DNA of 64,000 bases from RGDT01 sp964630925 (GTDB lineage Bacteria > Planctomycetota > Planctomycetia > Gemmatales > Gemmataceae): NCBI GenBank assembly GCA_964630925.1, contig CAZVZK010000008.1, forward strand, positions 1 to 64,000. Direction: 5' to 3'. The position numbers and the translations under genes were made by a program. Shown here in pieces: positions 38,633-47,880 of the stretch; the first letter of the stretch is position 1, and each line of letters starts with the position of its first letter. A model generated the notes under the pieces. It worked only from the letters and a program-made list of their open reading frames with translations, was not told the DNA's origin and did no database searches.

Positions 38633-39151
38633 ATGCCGACGCTCTACCAGCGCGTCCTGGGCGACAGGTTCGACGGGCTGTCGGCGGCGCTGCGGCGGTT
38701 CCACTCGGCCCCGCGCCGGGCCGCCGGCCACGGGCGGTTCCGCGTCACGCGCCGGCCGGGGGTGCTCGGCGCCCTGATGGGCCTGCCGTCCCCCGGCGAT
38801 GACGTGCCGATGACGCTCCGCGTCAGCGCCCGTGACGGGCGCGAGACGTGGACGCGCACCCTGGGCGGGACGCCCGTCATCACCCATCAGTGGTGCCGGG
38901 ACGGCCTGCTGATGGAGCGTTCAGGCCCCGTCACGTTCGGCTTCGCGCTCGATGTCGTGGACGGCGGGCTGGTGTTCCGGGCGGTGCGCGTGTGGTACGC
39001 CGTCGCCCCGCTGCCGCTTGTGATCGCCCCGCGTGCCGAGGCGTCGGTGACGCCGACGGACCGCGGCTGGCACGTCGGCGTGCGTCTGAGCCTGCCGTTC
39101 CTGGGGCCGTTCCTGGGCTACGAGGGCGAGGTGATCCCCGACGCCGCGTGA
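38633..39151 (+). CDS. DUF4166 domain protein
   Basis: This 172-residue protein matches DUF4166: LYQRVLGDRFDGLSAALRRFH, RRPGVLGALMGLPSPGDDVPMTLRV, WTRTLGG-P-ITHQW and a central GLLMERSGPVTFGFALDVVDGGL. DUF4166 is often fused to or found with saccharopine-dehydrogenase-like proteins; its activity is unknown. The ATG at 38633 follows the upstream stop directly (TGAATG), so the protein is coupled. It is likely cytoplasmic. Confidence 0.8.
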   Translation: MPTLYQRVLGDRFDGLSAALRRFHSAPRRAAGHGRFRVTRRPGVLGALMGLPSPGDDVPMTLRVSARDGRETWTRTLGGTPVITHQWCRDGLLMERSGPVTFGFALDVVDGGLVFRAVRVWYAVAPLPLVIAPRAEASVTPTDRGWHVGVRLSLPFLGPFLGYEGEVIPDAA

Positions 39152-39260
39152 CCCGCCGGGCCGGAATCGCTCTCCCCTGTCACACCCCGACACGGCCCCA
39201 GAACAGGAGGTGTGGGACGGCAGACCGCTGGCCCGGGACCGAACCAAAGAAGTCATCCCA

Positions 39261-39797
39261 ATGAACAATACGATCCGCCTGGCCGGCCTCGCCGCCCTGC
39301 TGGCCATCTGCTCGGCCTTGTGCGCCAAGCCCTCGCCGCCGCCCGTCGCCAGGTCCGGCCCGCACCACGGCGGTCATCCGTCCTCGCATCATCACCACAA
39401 CGGGCACGATTCGCATCACCACGGGCACCACGGCACGGCCGGCGGGCGTCCGCCGATGCGGCCCCTGGAGGTGCGTGGCCCCGTCGGGCGTGACGGCCGC
39501 GTCCACGTCGCGCTGTACGCCTCGGCCTACGGCACCCGGCTGAAGAGCGGCCACACGGTGTACCACGGCAGCAACCACCGCCACTGGACGCGCCGGCACT
39601 TCCACGCCGGCCGCCGCGCGTGGTTCTACTACGACCCCAGCACCCGCGGCTGGTTCTACTACAGCAGCGCCCGCACGATGTTCCTGCCGGCGCGTTTCGT
39701 CAACGTCGTCCCGCCCGCCGCCGGCGCCGTCCCAGGCATCGACGCGCCCCTGGCCTCGCCCGCCGAGGCGCCCGACAACATCCCCGAGCCGGCGTGA
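39261..39797 (+). CDS. Exported histidine-rich protein, possible metal binder
   Basis: This 178-residue protein has a signal peptide (MNNTIRLAGLAALLAICSALC). A His/Gly-rich stretch (residues ~34-58) has more than ten His, including a run HHHHN and HDSHHHGHHG. A folded domain follows with repeated aromatic strands (AWFYYDPSTRGWFYYSS). Histidine clusters commonly bind Ni2+, Co2+, Zn2+ or Cu2+; the CbiM-type transporter two genes upstream makes nickel or cobalt storage or delivery a reasonable idea. AAAGAAG precedes ATG 39261. The link to metal transport is context only. Confidence 0.75.
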   Translation: MNNTIRLAGLAALLAICSALCAKPSPPPVARSGPHHGGHPSSHHHHNGHDSHHHGHHGTAGGRPPMRPLEVRGPVGRDGRVHVALYASAYGTRLKSGHTVYHGSNHRHWTRRHFHAGRRAWFYYDPSTRGWFYYSSARTMFLPARFVNVVPPAAGAVPGIDAPLASPAEAPDNIPEPA

Positions 39798-39954
39798 TCG
39801 GCGTGGGGGCAGCGCCACGGGGCGCGGGGCCGCGGATGAAGCCGAGAAGCCGGGGCAGGCAGAAGGCCTCACTGCCCTTCGCCTGCCCTGCCCCTCGTCC
39901 GACTCCGCGACCCCGCCCCCCTGTGGCCTTTTCGTCTGCCCGCCCGTCCGCCGA

Positions 39955-40524
39955 TCATCGTGCCGCGCCCTCGGCAAGCACCTGGCCGACGCCGGCGTGG
40001 CGGATCAGCCAATCCAACAGGCGGGCGATATTGCGTGCGTCGTCGATGCCGCGGTGGTGCGTGCCGACCAGGGGCAGGCCGGCCAGACGCAGCCCCTGGG
40101 CCATGCCGCACGGGCGCACGCCGCGGATGCGTGCGAACGCGGCCTTGATGTTGACGTGCCCGGTGAAGGGGTACTCGACGCCGTGCAGGCGGCAGTCGTC
40201 GCCGAGCTGGCGGCGGTCGTAGTGCCCCCAGGAGGCGAGGATCCAGGGGGCGAAGGGGTCGGCCCAGGCGCACCAGGCTGCCAGCGCCTCGGGGAAGGGC
40301 GGCGCGCCATCCACGTCGGATTGGGCGATGTGCGTCAGCGTCTTGCAGAAGGGCGATAGCTCCGGCATGAGTTTCGGGCGGACGAAGGTCTGGAAGTCGC
40401 CGAGGGGGCCGGCGGCGGTGTCCTGGCACACGCAGCCGATCTCGATGATCTCGTTCGGCGCGGGGGCGTCGCGCTCCCAGCAGGTCGCCTCCAGATCGAC
40501 GACGAGGAATCGGTTCTTGCTCAT
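39955..40524 (-). CDS. DEDDh 3'-5' exonuclease (KapD/ERI1-like)
   Basis: This 189-residue protein has the DEDDh catalytic set: VVDLEATCWE (Asp10, Glu12), a central ASWGHYDRRQL aspartate and the late HHRGIDDARN His/Asp pair. The DLEATCWE box and the PPF-EAL-AW segment are typical of KapD/ERI1-type RNA exonucleases rather than DNA polymerase proofreading subunits. It probably trims RNA 3' ends. Start ATG 40524 has only GAGGGTGGG upstream. It sits 32 bases downstream of the kinase gene and may be read with it. Confidence 0.82.
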   Translation of the reverse strand: MSKNRFLVVDLEATCWERDAPAPNEIIEIGCVCQDTAAGPLGDFQTFVRPKLMPELSPFCKTLTHIAQSDVDGAPPFPEALAAWCAWADPFAPWILASWGHYDRRQLGDDCRLHGVEYPFTGHVNIKAAFARIRGVRPCGMAQGLRLAGLPLVGTHHRGIDDARNIARLLDWLIRHAGVGQVLAEGAAR

Positions 40525-40556
40525 CCCACCCTCGACACAGCCGGGACGTGCGAGGT

Positions 40557-43500
40557 TCACGGCCCCTTGGAAAGTGACTCCATGAGGGCGTCGAAGTCCT
40601 TGCGGCCGTGCAACGGTTTGAGGTCGTCGTCGGTCTCGCGGGCGTGCTTGACGGCGTCGGGGTCGTCGAAGTAGCCGGCGGCGCGGGCGCACTTGAGGTA
40701 GTCCACGGCGCGGGCGGCGAAGCGCTCCTTCTCGTCGCCCGTGGCGGCGGCGCTCGCCAGTGAGGAGGCGCAGGCCATCAGGTAGAGGGTGTCCTTCGAG
40801 GGGGAGCGTTTCTCCAGGGCGTCCAGCGCCCGCAGGCACCAGGCGAGGTCGCCCATGCGTGCGCGGGAGCCGGCGGCCTGGGCGTGGGCGTCGTTGCGGA
40901 GGTCACGGTCGTCGGCGAGCCAGCGGGCGGCGTCCCAGTCGCGCGCCGCCTCGGCGTGCCGGCCCAGCTTGCCCAATGCCTCGGCGCGGCCGGAGTGCAG
41001 GGTGTAGCGCAGGCGTGCCGCCTGGCTCTCGTCCTCGGACGGCTTCTGCTTCAACGGGTCGTACCCCTTGAGCAGCAGCGGCAGGGCCTGGCCGTAGATC
41101 GCCACCGCGTCCGCGGGGGCCTTGTTGTCCCGCTTGACGTTGGCGAGATTGATCCGCGTGCCGGCCAGGTCGTACCGGAAGCGGTCCGCCTCCGGGTTCT
41201 CCTTCACGAGCCTGGACCGCCTGGCGAGGGACCGCGCATACGCCCTCTCGGCCTCCTCGGGCTTCTTCAGATCGCGGTACAGGGAGCCGATGTTGTCGTC
41301 CACCGTGGCCAGCTCGGCGAGGTAGTCCGGCATCTCGCCGGCCAGGGCGTCCTCCAGCAGCTCCCCGGCACGCTCGTAGGCCTTCATCGCGTCGTCGTGC
41401 CTGTCGAGGTGGGCGAGCAGCGCGGCGATGTGCGTCAGCGTCGTCGCCAGCTCGCCGAGCTGCCGCGCGTCGCGCCCGCTCTTGTCGGCCAGCCTCTGGT
41501 GGTAGCCGAGGGACTCGTCGTAGTAGGCCATCGCCCCCTTGGGGTCGTCCTTCTTGACGAGGAATCCCAGGTTGCGCGCCGTCGCCCCGAGGGCGCGCTG
41601 GGCCACGGTGTTGTCGGCGGCGAAGGGGAGGGCGAGGCGGCGGGCCTCGTTGAGGTGGATGAGGGCGGCCGGCACGTCCCCGGAATCCTGGTCGAGCGCC
41701 CCGAGGTTGTTATGCGTCTGCGCGAGCTCGAGCTGGGCGTCGGCGTCGTTGGGGGCGTCCTTCGCCAGCGCCTTGTGCAGCAGCAATGCCTCGTTGTAGG
41801 CGGCGCGGGCGTCCACCCTGGCGTCGAGGTCGTGGTGGATCTTCCCCAGGTTGTTCCAGACCCGGCCGAGGGCCTCACGCATGTCCCCCCCGCCGGCCGC
41901 CAGACCCTGGAAGACGTCGCGGGCCTGCTCGTAGACCTTCAGCGCCCCCCGCTTGTTGTTCTGCTCCGACAGGATGTGCGCCACGCGGAACAGGTTCTCC
42001 CCCATCTCCTTGCGCAGCTCGGGGTCCTTGGGGTTGTGGACCTGGAAGCCCTCGTAGAACGGCAGGGCCCTCTCGAGCAGCATCTTGCGGACCGGACGCA
42101 TCTTCTCCGCCTGCAACAGCGGGTCGCGCGTCGCCAGGATGAAGCACTGGTCCACCGCCCTGCGGGCCAGCTTCAGGTTGTCCTCCGCCCTGTTCAGCTC
42201 CTGCCTCGTCCGCGTCTGCTCCCGACCCACCGCCCACAGCCCCGCCGCCAGACCCACCAGGGCCGTCATCAGCAGCGCGCCCAGCCCCGCCACCAGGGGC
42301 CGGTTGCGCCGCATCCACCGCATCGACCTCGCCCACGCCGACTCCTTGTGCGCCCGCACGGGCTCGTCGGCCATCCAGCGCTCGACCTCCTGCGCCAGCT
42401 CGTGGGCCGAGGCGTAGCGGTCCTTGGCGTCCTTGGCCATCGCCTTCATCACGATGGCCTCCAGCGGGGGGGGCACCTCGCGGTTGGCCTTGCGCGGGGG
42501 CAGGAGATGGGCGGCCTTCACCTTGTCCACGATCTCCGTGGCCGACTCGCCGGAGAAGGGGAACTCGCCGGTGAGCAGGTGGTACAGCGTGGCGCCCAGC
42601 GAGTAGATGTCGCTGCGCGGGCCCACCTCGTTCATCTTGCCGCTCGCCTGCTCCGGCGGCATGAACGCCGGCGTGCCGACGGCCACCCCCAGAATCGTGG
42701 AGATGCCGGACTGGGCGCCCACGGGGGGGATGGGCATCTCCACCGAGTCCTGGGTGACGGGGCGTCCGGCGGCCTTGGCGAGGCCCCAGTCCACGACCAG
42801 CGTCTCGCCGTAGGGGCCGAGCATGACGTTGGACGGCTTGATGTCGCGGTGGATCACCCCACGCGAGTGCGCGTAGGCGATGGCGTTGCAGACGGCGACG
42901 AAGCGGCCCAGGAGCCGGCGCAGCCCGAGGGCGCGCTCCTCGGGGTCGGCCTTGCCGCCGCGTCCGGCGTGGAAACGCACGATGGCGTCGTGCAGGCTCT
43001 CGCCGCGGATGAAGCGCATCGCGTAGTAGGGCCTCCCGTCGGGGTGGTAGCCCAGGCCGTAGACGGGGACGATGCCGGGGTGCTCGAGCTGCCCGGTGAT
43101 CTCCGCCTCGGTGAGGAAGCGGGCGCGGCTGTCGGCGTTGGCGGCATAGGGCTCCTGCATCTCCTTGAGGGCGACCTCGCGTTTGAGCTCGTCGTCGTGG
43201 GCGAGGAAGACCTGGCCGAGGGCGCCCCGCGCGTGGGGGCGGATGACGCGGAAGCGGCGGGGCTGGGCGGAGTCGGCGGCGGCGGGGATGTCGGGGACGG
43301 AGCCGCCGCCCAGGGTGCTCGGGGAGCCGGCGAGGGTGGCCTGCTCGGCGCGGGGCGCGGTGTAGAGGTCGAGGTCGATGGGGAGGATGCGGGAGGAGCA
43401 GAAGGCGGCGAGGGCGAGGGTGGCGTCGTTGGAGTTCTGGGCGATGTACTCGTTGGCGACGCCCTCGAGGAGGGGGACGCGGCGGGGGATGAGGGCGTGC

Positions 43501-43661
43501 CGATCGACGAGGATGTGCGTGATGGATCGGCTGCGGTCGGACGCCCACTCCTGGAGGGCGACGCGCAGGGGGTCGGCATCGACGAAGCCGAGCTGGAGGG
43601 CCAGGGCCGCGAGCAGGAGGTCGCGGTCAGGCCCGCCGGGGGGGACGGTGCTGTCGGACAT
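40557..43661 (-). CDS. Membrane-bound serine/threonine protein kinase with TPR repeats
   Basis: This encodes 1034 residues. The N-terminal ~130 residues precede a PknB-type kinase. The glycine loop is degenerate (RPHARGALGQVF, 141-152), Lys166 and HRDIKPSN (from 271) are present, and the DFG is DWG (291-293), a variant common in planctomycete kinases. A GTPAFMPPEQASG activation end follows. One transmembrane helix (LVAGLGALLMTALVGLAAGLWAV) is followed by at least eight TPR-like repeats on the other side of the membrane. The TPR part should bind partners. ATG 43661 follows TGAGGTG. A (GGGGTAA)4 tract sits at its promoter. Confidence 0.9.
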   Translation of the reverse strand: MSDSTVPPGGPDRDLLLAALALQLGFVDADPLRVALQEWASDRSRSITHILVDRHALIPRRVPLLEGVANEYIAQNSNDATLALAAFCSSRILPIDLDLYTAPRAEQATLAGSPSTLGGGSVPDIPAAADSAQPRRFRVIRPHARGALGQVFLAHDDELKREVALKEMQEPYAANADSRARFLTEAEITGQLEHPGIVPVYGLGYHPDGRPYYAMRFIRGESLHDAIVRFHAGRGGKADPEERALGLRRLLGRFVAVCNAIAYAHSRGVIHRDIKPSNVMLGPYGETLVVDWGLAKAAGRPVTQDSVEMPIPPVGAQSGISTILGVAVGTPAFMPPEQASGKMNEVGPRSDIYSLGATLYHLLTGEFPFSGESATEIVDKVKAAHLLPPRKANREVPPPLEAIVMKAMAKDAKDRYASAHELAQEVERWMADEPVRAHKESAWARSMRWMRRNRPLVAGLGALLMTALVGLAAGLWAVGREQTRTRQELNRAEDNLKLARRAVDQCFILATRDPLLQAEKMRPVRKMLLERALPFYEGFQVHNPKDPELRKEMGENLFRVAHILSEQNNKRGALKVYEQARDVFQGLAAGGGDMREALGRVWNNLGKIHHDLDARVDARAAYNEALLLHKALAKDAPNDADAQLELAQTHNNLGALDQDSGDVPAALIHLNEARRLALPFAADNTVAQRALGATARNLGFLVKKDDPKGAMAYYDESLGYHQRLADKSGRDARQLGELATTLTHIAALLAHLDRHDDAMKAYERAGELLEDALAGEMPDYLAELATVDDNIGSLYRDLKKPEEAERAYARSLARRSRLVKENPEADRFRYDLAGTRINLANVKRDNKAPADAVAIYGQALPLLLKGYDPLKQKPSEDESQAARLRYTLHSGRAEALGKLGRHAEAARDWDAARWLADDRDLRNDAHAQAAGSRARMGDLAWCLRALDALEKRSPSKDTLYLMACASSLASAAATGDEKERFAARAVDYLKCARAAGYFDDPDAVKHARETDDDLKPLHGRKDFDALMESLSKGP

Positions 43662-43707
43662 GCCGAACACCTCAGCTGGTGGGCGGGGCGCAGGCGGGGG
43701 ATGCGTT

Positions 43708-43744
43708 ATTCTACCAGGGGTAAGGGGTAAGGGGTAAGGGGTAA
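43708..43744 (-). promoter_or_regulatory. Kinase promoter with (GGGGTAA)4 tandem repeat
   Basis: On the minus strand TAGAAT lies at 43713-43708, 47 bases before the kinase ATG, and the place of the -35 box falls inside four perfect copies of GGGGTAA (plus strand, 43717-43744). Four GGGG runs with three-base loops are a classic G-quadruplex pattern. The tract lies between divergent genes, so it could affect both. Repeat number may vary between strains. Confidence 0.6.
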
Positions 43745-43836
43745 GGCGACAGCCGCGGGTGACACGTCCGCAATCCCGACGCCTGCCGGCCTCGTCTTCT
43801 TGTCGGGGAGGCCCACCCCGCACGGAGGAGGCCGTC

Positions 43837-44319
43837 ATGCGCCGCGTCGCATCCGGGCTCGTGTTCGTGGCGGCCTTGCTGATACTCGGGGCCGCGCCGC
43901 CGGCGAAGGTGCCGGTGGTGAAGGTCATTGGCTTATGGGCGTATGCGGGCCAGGGGGGCATCTCGCTGCCGGGCGGGAAGTCTCAGGGAATCAGCCTCAC
44001 CATCAAGGAGTGGGAGGGCGACACCTTCAGCGGGTACCTCGACTACGACCTGGGGTGGAAGGCCCAAAGCCTCCCGATCACCGGTTCCATCGGCCGCGTG
44101 AAGCGCACCATCACCTTCACCGAGTCCGACAAGGGCATCGTCCACCCGTTCTCGCCGGTGCTGGGCAGGGGCAAGTTCGAGGGGCGCTTCTCCGAGGTGG
44201 TGATCCACGGCACGGCGCTGGTGTACCTGAAGGGCGACGCGACGCGCCCCGTGAAGTGCAGCTTCAGCATCGCCCTCCTGCGGCCGCTGGAGCCGGGCGA
44301 CGCCGGGCCGGCCCGGTGA
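43837..44319 (+). CDS. Small exported protein, unknown
   Basis: This 160-residue protein has a signal peptide (MRRVASGLVFVAALLILGAAPP) and a compact beta-rich domain (VVKVIGLWAYAGQGG, GISLTIKEWEGDTFSGYLDYD, SIGRVKRTITFTESDKG, FSEVVIHGTALVYLKG). It resembles small planctomycete secreted lipocalin-like or beta-barrel proteins. GGAGGAG precedes ATG 43837. It is convergent with the opcA gene, seven bases away. Function unknown. Confidence 0.65.
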   Translation: MRRVASGLVFVAALLILGAAPPAKVPVVKVIGLWAYAGQGGISLPGGKSQGISLTIKEWEGDTFSGYLDYDLGWKAQSLPITGSIGRVKRTITFTESDKGIVHPFSPVLGRGKFEGRFSEVVIHGTALVYLKGDATRPVKCSFSIALLRPLEPGDAGPAR

Positions 44320-44326
44320 GCGCCGC

Positions 44327-45427
44327 TCACCCCAGCAGGCTTTGGGCCATGCCGCCGGCGACGGCCATGCTCTCGCCGAAGGCGGGGTCGCGCTCGCGGT
44401 CGCTGAGCTGACGGCCGATCAGATCCACCGCCGACATGCCGGCGGCCGTCAGGGTGCGGGCGGCCATGCCGCTGCCCTCGACCTCCACGGCGAGGCGGTT
44501 GGGGCCGTCGCGCGTCAGGACGAGGGCGCCCGGCCCCGTCGCGATGCGGACACGCAGGACCGAAGGCGGGCCCTCCTCCATGCGGTGGATGCGGACGGTG
44601 GCCGGGCCGGCGGGGAGCTGGCAGCGCCACGACATCTCGACGCCGGGCGTCACCTTGCCGGCGGCGACGCGGCCACCGAGGTCACGCACCAGCCAGGCGG
44701 CCAGGAGCCAGGCCTGGATGCTGGCGTGCGGGCCGTGGTCGATCAGCACCTCGGTCACGCCCTCGCGTGCGCCGGGGTTGCTGGCGGGGTCGAGGGACTG
44801 GGTGAGGAGGCGGCGCCAGTACTTGAGGCGGCGCCAGCTCAGGTCGGAGGCGACGCGCCAGCGTGAGCCGCGGCGTTCCGCGTGGCCCAGCCAGCCGGCG
44901 GTGGCGACCATGCCGCGGGCGGGCTCGGGCCAGCCGATGGAGTCGTAGATGACCTGCTGGGCGTTCTCGGCGAGGTCGTGCAGCAGGGGCCCGGCCATCG
45001 GCGGCGGGACGTGCGACGACCACCACAGGTTGACGGGCAGGTCGCCGAGGAGGAGGGAGCGGACGGCGAAGGGGAAGCGGTCCACGACGTGTCCGCCGGC
45101 GTGCAGCGTGACCATCTCGGCGAGGGCGTAGCGTTTGCTGCCGTGGGCGAGGGGGCGGACGGAGACGCGGGCGGTCAGCTCGCGTTCGCGGCCCGGCTCG
45201 CCGACGAGGAGGATGGCTCGGGCGGGGTGGACCATCTCGACGGCGAGGAGCTGCTCGTTGATCTCGATGGCGCGTTCCAGCTCGTCGGTGAAGACGACGA
45301 GGTTGGACATGCGGGCGCGCTGGAGGGGGCCCTGTCCCTGGAGCGCCTGCATCTGGCGGCGCAACTCGACCTCGACCTCGCGCATGTTGACGCGGTGGCG
45401 CGGGCCGATGTTCGCGGTATCGCTCAC
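44327..45427 (-). CDS. opcA: Glucose-6-phosphate dehydrogenase assembly protein OpcA
   Basis: This encodes 366 residues. The protein starts VSDTANIGPRHRVNMREVEVELRRQMQ and contains the OpcA core NLVVFTDELERAIEINEQLLAVEMVHPAR, RAILLVGEPGRE and LPVNLWWSSHVPPP. OpcA activates glucose-6-phosphate dehydrogenase in cyanobacteria and actinobacteria. The GTG start at 45427 overlaps the zwf stop (GTGA) with GGAGG before it, showing coupling with zwf. Together they control the oxidative entry to the pentose phosphate pathway. Confidence 0.93.
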   Translation of the reverse strand: MSDTANIGPRHRVNMREVEVELRRQMQALQGQGPLQRARMSNLVVFTDELERAIEINEQLLAVEMVHPARAILLVGEPGRERELTARVSVRPLAHGSKRYALAEMVTLHAGGHVVDRFPFAVRSLLLGDLPVNLWWSSHVPPPMAGPLLHDLAENAQQVIYDSIGWPEPARGMVATAGWLGHAERRGSRWRVASDLSWRRLKYWRRLLTQSLDPASNPGAREGVTEVLIDHGPHASIQAWLLAAWLVRDLGGRVAAGKVTPGVEMSWRCQLPAGPATVRIHRMEEGPPSVLRVRIATGPGALVLTRDGPNRLAVEVEGSGMAARTLTAAGMSAVDLIGRQLSDRERDPAFGESMAVAGGMAQSLLG

Positions 45428-47031
45428 AGCGTCCTCCAGTGCCGTCCGTCCGGCTCGATGATGCGGTCGGCCTCCACCGGGCCCCAGGTGCCGCACTGGT
45501 ACTCGGGGATGTCGCGGGTGCGCGTGCGCTGCCAGTGCTCGAGGACCGGCATGACGAACTGCCATGAGGTCTCGACGGCGTCCTTGCGGAGGAAAAGGGT
45601 GGCGTCGCCGGCCATCACGTCGAGGAGCAGGCGCTCGTAGGCCTCGGGCGGGGTGCCGCCCAGGCCGGTGGCGTAGTTGAACTCCATCTGCACGGGGTAG
45701 ATGCGCACCTTGGGGCCGGGCAGCTTGCTGGCGATGCGCATGGCCAGGCCCTCCTCCGGCTGGACGCGCAGCGAGAGGACGGTGGGCTCCAGGGGCACGT
45801 CGGGGTTGACGTTGAACAGCACGCTGGGCACGTCCTTGAACTGGATGGCCACCTCGCTCGACCGCTTCGGCAGCCGCTTGCCGTGGCGGAGGTAGAAGGG
45901 GACGCCCGACCAGCGCCAGTTGTCGATGAAGAGCTTCATGGCGACGAACGTCTCGGTCGTGGAGTTGACCGACTCGGGGGGGAGCTGCCTGCCCATCGAG
46001 GCGAAGCTGTCGCGGACCTCCTTCCGGTAGCCGGGGGCGCGGCGGCCGTGCATGTCGCCCTCGATGTACTGGCCTCGGACGACGTTCTTCTCGATGTCGG
46101 AGGAGGTCATGGGGCGGAGGCAGTGGAGGACGCCGGCCTTGGCGTCGCGGACGACGTCGGGGTTGAGGGACCAGGGCGGCTCCATCGCCACAACGCACAG
46201 GACCTGGAGCATGTGGTTCTGGAGCATGTCGCGGAGGGCGCCGACGCCCTCGTAGTAGCCGGCGCGGGTGCCGAGGACGGCGCCGGCGTCGTCGTACTGG
46301 ACGAGGCCCTCCTCCTCGGCGACGGTGATCTGGACGTGGTCGATGTACTTGGCATTCCACAGCGGCTCGAAGATGGAGTTCGCGAAGCGCAGGACCAAGA
46401 GGTTCTGCACCGTCTCCTTGCCGAGGTAATGGTCGATGCGGTAGGTCTGGGCCTCGTCGAAGGCGCGGGCGACGGTGGAGATGACGTGGCGGGCGCTCTC
46501 GAGGTCGCGTCCGATGGGCTTCTCGACGATGACGCGGGTGAAGGCGGTGCGTTCGGCGGGGTCGGCGACCATGCCGGCCTCCTTGAGGCGGTCCACACAG
46601 GCGCCGACGAGGAAGGGGGGGACGGCGAGGTAGTAGACGCGGGCGGCGGGGATGCCGAACTGCTGGTCGAGGGCGTCGAGGCGGGCCTTGAGGGTGCGGT
46701 AGGCGGCGGCGTCGTTGAACGAGCCGGGGACGAAGAAGAGGGAGCGGGCGTAGTCGTTGAAGTGGTCGTCCTCGAGGGGGCGGCGGGAGAACTTCTGGAT
46801 GCCGTTCCTGGCGCGTTCGCGGAGCCACTCGTCGGGGTCGCCGGTGACGGCGCCCTCGGCGGGCAGGCCGAAGCCGACGACGGCGAAGTGTGCGGGGAGG
46901 ACGCCCTCGACGTTGAGGTTGTAGACGGCGGGGAGGAGCTTGCGCCAGGCGAGGTCGCCGGGGGCGCCGAAGATGACGAGCTGGCAGGGCTGCGGCACGA
47001 GGGCGCGGGGCATGTCGGCGGGTGTGGCCAT
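45424..47031 (-). CDS. zwf: Glucose-6-phosphate 1-dehydrogenase
   Basis: This 535-residue enzyme oxidises glucose-6-phosphate with NADP+ to 6-phosphogluconolactone, the first step of the oxidative pentose phosphate pathway. The NADP-binding loop FGAPGDLAWRKLLPA (21-35) and the active-site RIDHYLGKE are present, as is EKPIGRD. It is slightly longer than E. coli Zwf (491), with an extended N-terminus that includes a Pro-rich lead-in. GGAGGAG precedes ATG 47031. Its gene follows rpiA and overlaps opcA. Confidence 0.97.
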   Translation of the reverse strand: MATPADMPRALVPQPCQLVIFGAPGDLAWRKLLPAVYNLNVEGVLPAHFAVVGFGLPAEGAVTGDPDEWLRERARNGIQKFSRRPLEDDHFNDYARSLFFVPGSFNDAAAYRTLKARLDALDQQFGIPAARVYYLAVPPFLVGACVDRLKEAGMVADPAERTAFTRVIVEKPIGRDLESARHVISTVARAFDEAQTYRIDHYLGKETVQNLLVLRFANSIFEPLWNAKYIDHVQITVAEEEGLVQYDDAGAVLGTRAGYYEGVGALRDMLQNHMLQVLCVVAMEPPWSLNPDVVRDAKAGVLHCLRPMTSSDIEKNVVRGQYIEGDMHGRRAPGYRKEVRDSFASMGRQLPPESVNSTTETFVAMKLFIDNWRWSGVPFYLRHGKRLPKRSSEVAIQFKDVPSVLFNVNPDVPLEPTVLSLRVQPEEGLAMRIASKLPGPKVRIYPVQMEFNYATGLGGTPPEAYERLLLDVMAGDATLFLRKDAVETSWQFVMPVLEHWQRTRTRDIPEYQCGTWGPVEADRIIEPDGRHWRTL

Positions 47032-47099
47032 CGTCTCCTCCGGGGTGTGCGTGGGGGAGATTGTAGGCGCCGCCGGCGGCGTGGCCCTGTCCGGGGCGG

Positions 47100-47771
47100 T
47101 CACTCGCCCAGCTCCTCGACCAGCTCGAAATCGCGTGCCTCGTCGCCGACCAGCACCAGCGGGGCCATGCCCAGGAACAGCCCCGTGCCGACGACGCCGG
47201 GGATGGAGAGCAGGTCGCGCTCCATCCACGCCGGGTCCGCGAGCGGGCCGATGACGATGTCCAGCACGGCGTTGCCGTTGTCGCTCAGGAACGGCCTGCC
47301 GTCGCGCATGTCCACCGCCGAGGTCAGCCCCAGGCCGCGGATGCGCTCGCGCACGAGGGGCACCGCGAAGGGGACCGCCTCCACGGGGAGCCGGCCACGC
47401 TCCCCCAGGGCCGTCACCTTCTTGTTGGCGCCGACGAGGATGACGAGTCGGCCCGACGCGGCGGCGACGACCTTCTCGCGCACCAAGGCGCGGCCGTAGC
47501 CCTTGATGAGGTCGAGCGTCGGCGACACCTCGTCGGCGCCGTCCACGGTGAGGGCCAGGGGCATGCCCTCTTCGAGCGTGACGAGCGGCACGCCGCACTC
47601 GCGGGCCAGCGCCGCCGTCGCCTCGGAGGTGGGGACGCCCTTGACGGCCAGGCCGGCGCGGACGCGCTCGCCGAGGGCGCGGACGAAGGCGCTGGCGGCG
47701 CGCCCCGACCCGAGCCCGATGGTGTCGCCCGCCTTGACGAGGGCGAGGGCGCGTTCGTGGATGGTGGACAT
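47100..47771 (-). CDS. rpiA: Ribose-5-phosphate isomerase A
   Basis: This 223-residue protein interconverts ribose-5-phosphate and ribulose-5-phosphate. The family motifs are seen: IGLGSGRAASAFVRALG (phosphate loop), PTSEATAALAREC, TVDGADEVSP with the catalytic Asp, LIKGYGRALVREKVVA and NGNAVLDIV. AGGAG precedes ATG 47771. It lies upstream of zwf-opcA with 68 bases between, so the three form one pathway operon. Confidence 0.95.
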   Translation of the reverse strand: MSTIHERALALVKAGDTIGLGSGRAASAFVRALGERVRAGLAVKGVPTSEATAALARECGVPLVTLEEGMPLALTVDGADEVSPTLDLIKGYGRALVREKVVAAASGRLVILVGANKKVTALGERGRLPVEAVPFAVPLVRERIRGLGLTSAVDMRDGRPFLSDNGNAVLDIVIGPLADPAWMERDLLSIPGVVGTGLFLGMAPLVLVGDEARDFELVEELGE

Positions 47772-47840
47772 GGCACCGGCTCCTGGGGCAGGGGCATTAT
47801 CGCGCGCCGGCCCGCTCACCGCCAGCCCCGACCTTCCGTT

Positions 47841-47867
47841 GTAGCGGCGAGCCGGGCGGCTCGCCGC
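47841..47867 (+). repeat. GTAG-headed hairpin after the CHAT operon
   Basis: GTAG at 47841-47844 is directly followed by a 9-bp stem (47845-47853 with 47858-47866) and loop GGGC; one more G.C pair (44 with 67) can form. It lies between the stop of the CHAT operon and rpiA. It matches the GTAG-plus-stem arrangement at 12979-13002 and 36007-36029, though the stem sequences differ. It may also stop CHAT transcripts, but no T tract follows. Confidence 0.55.
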
Positions 47868-47880
47868 CACGATAGGCACG

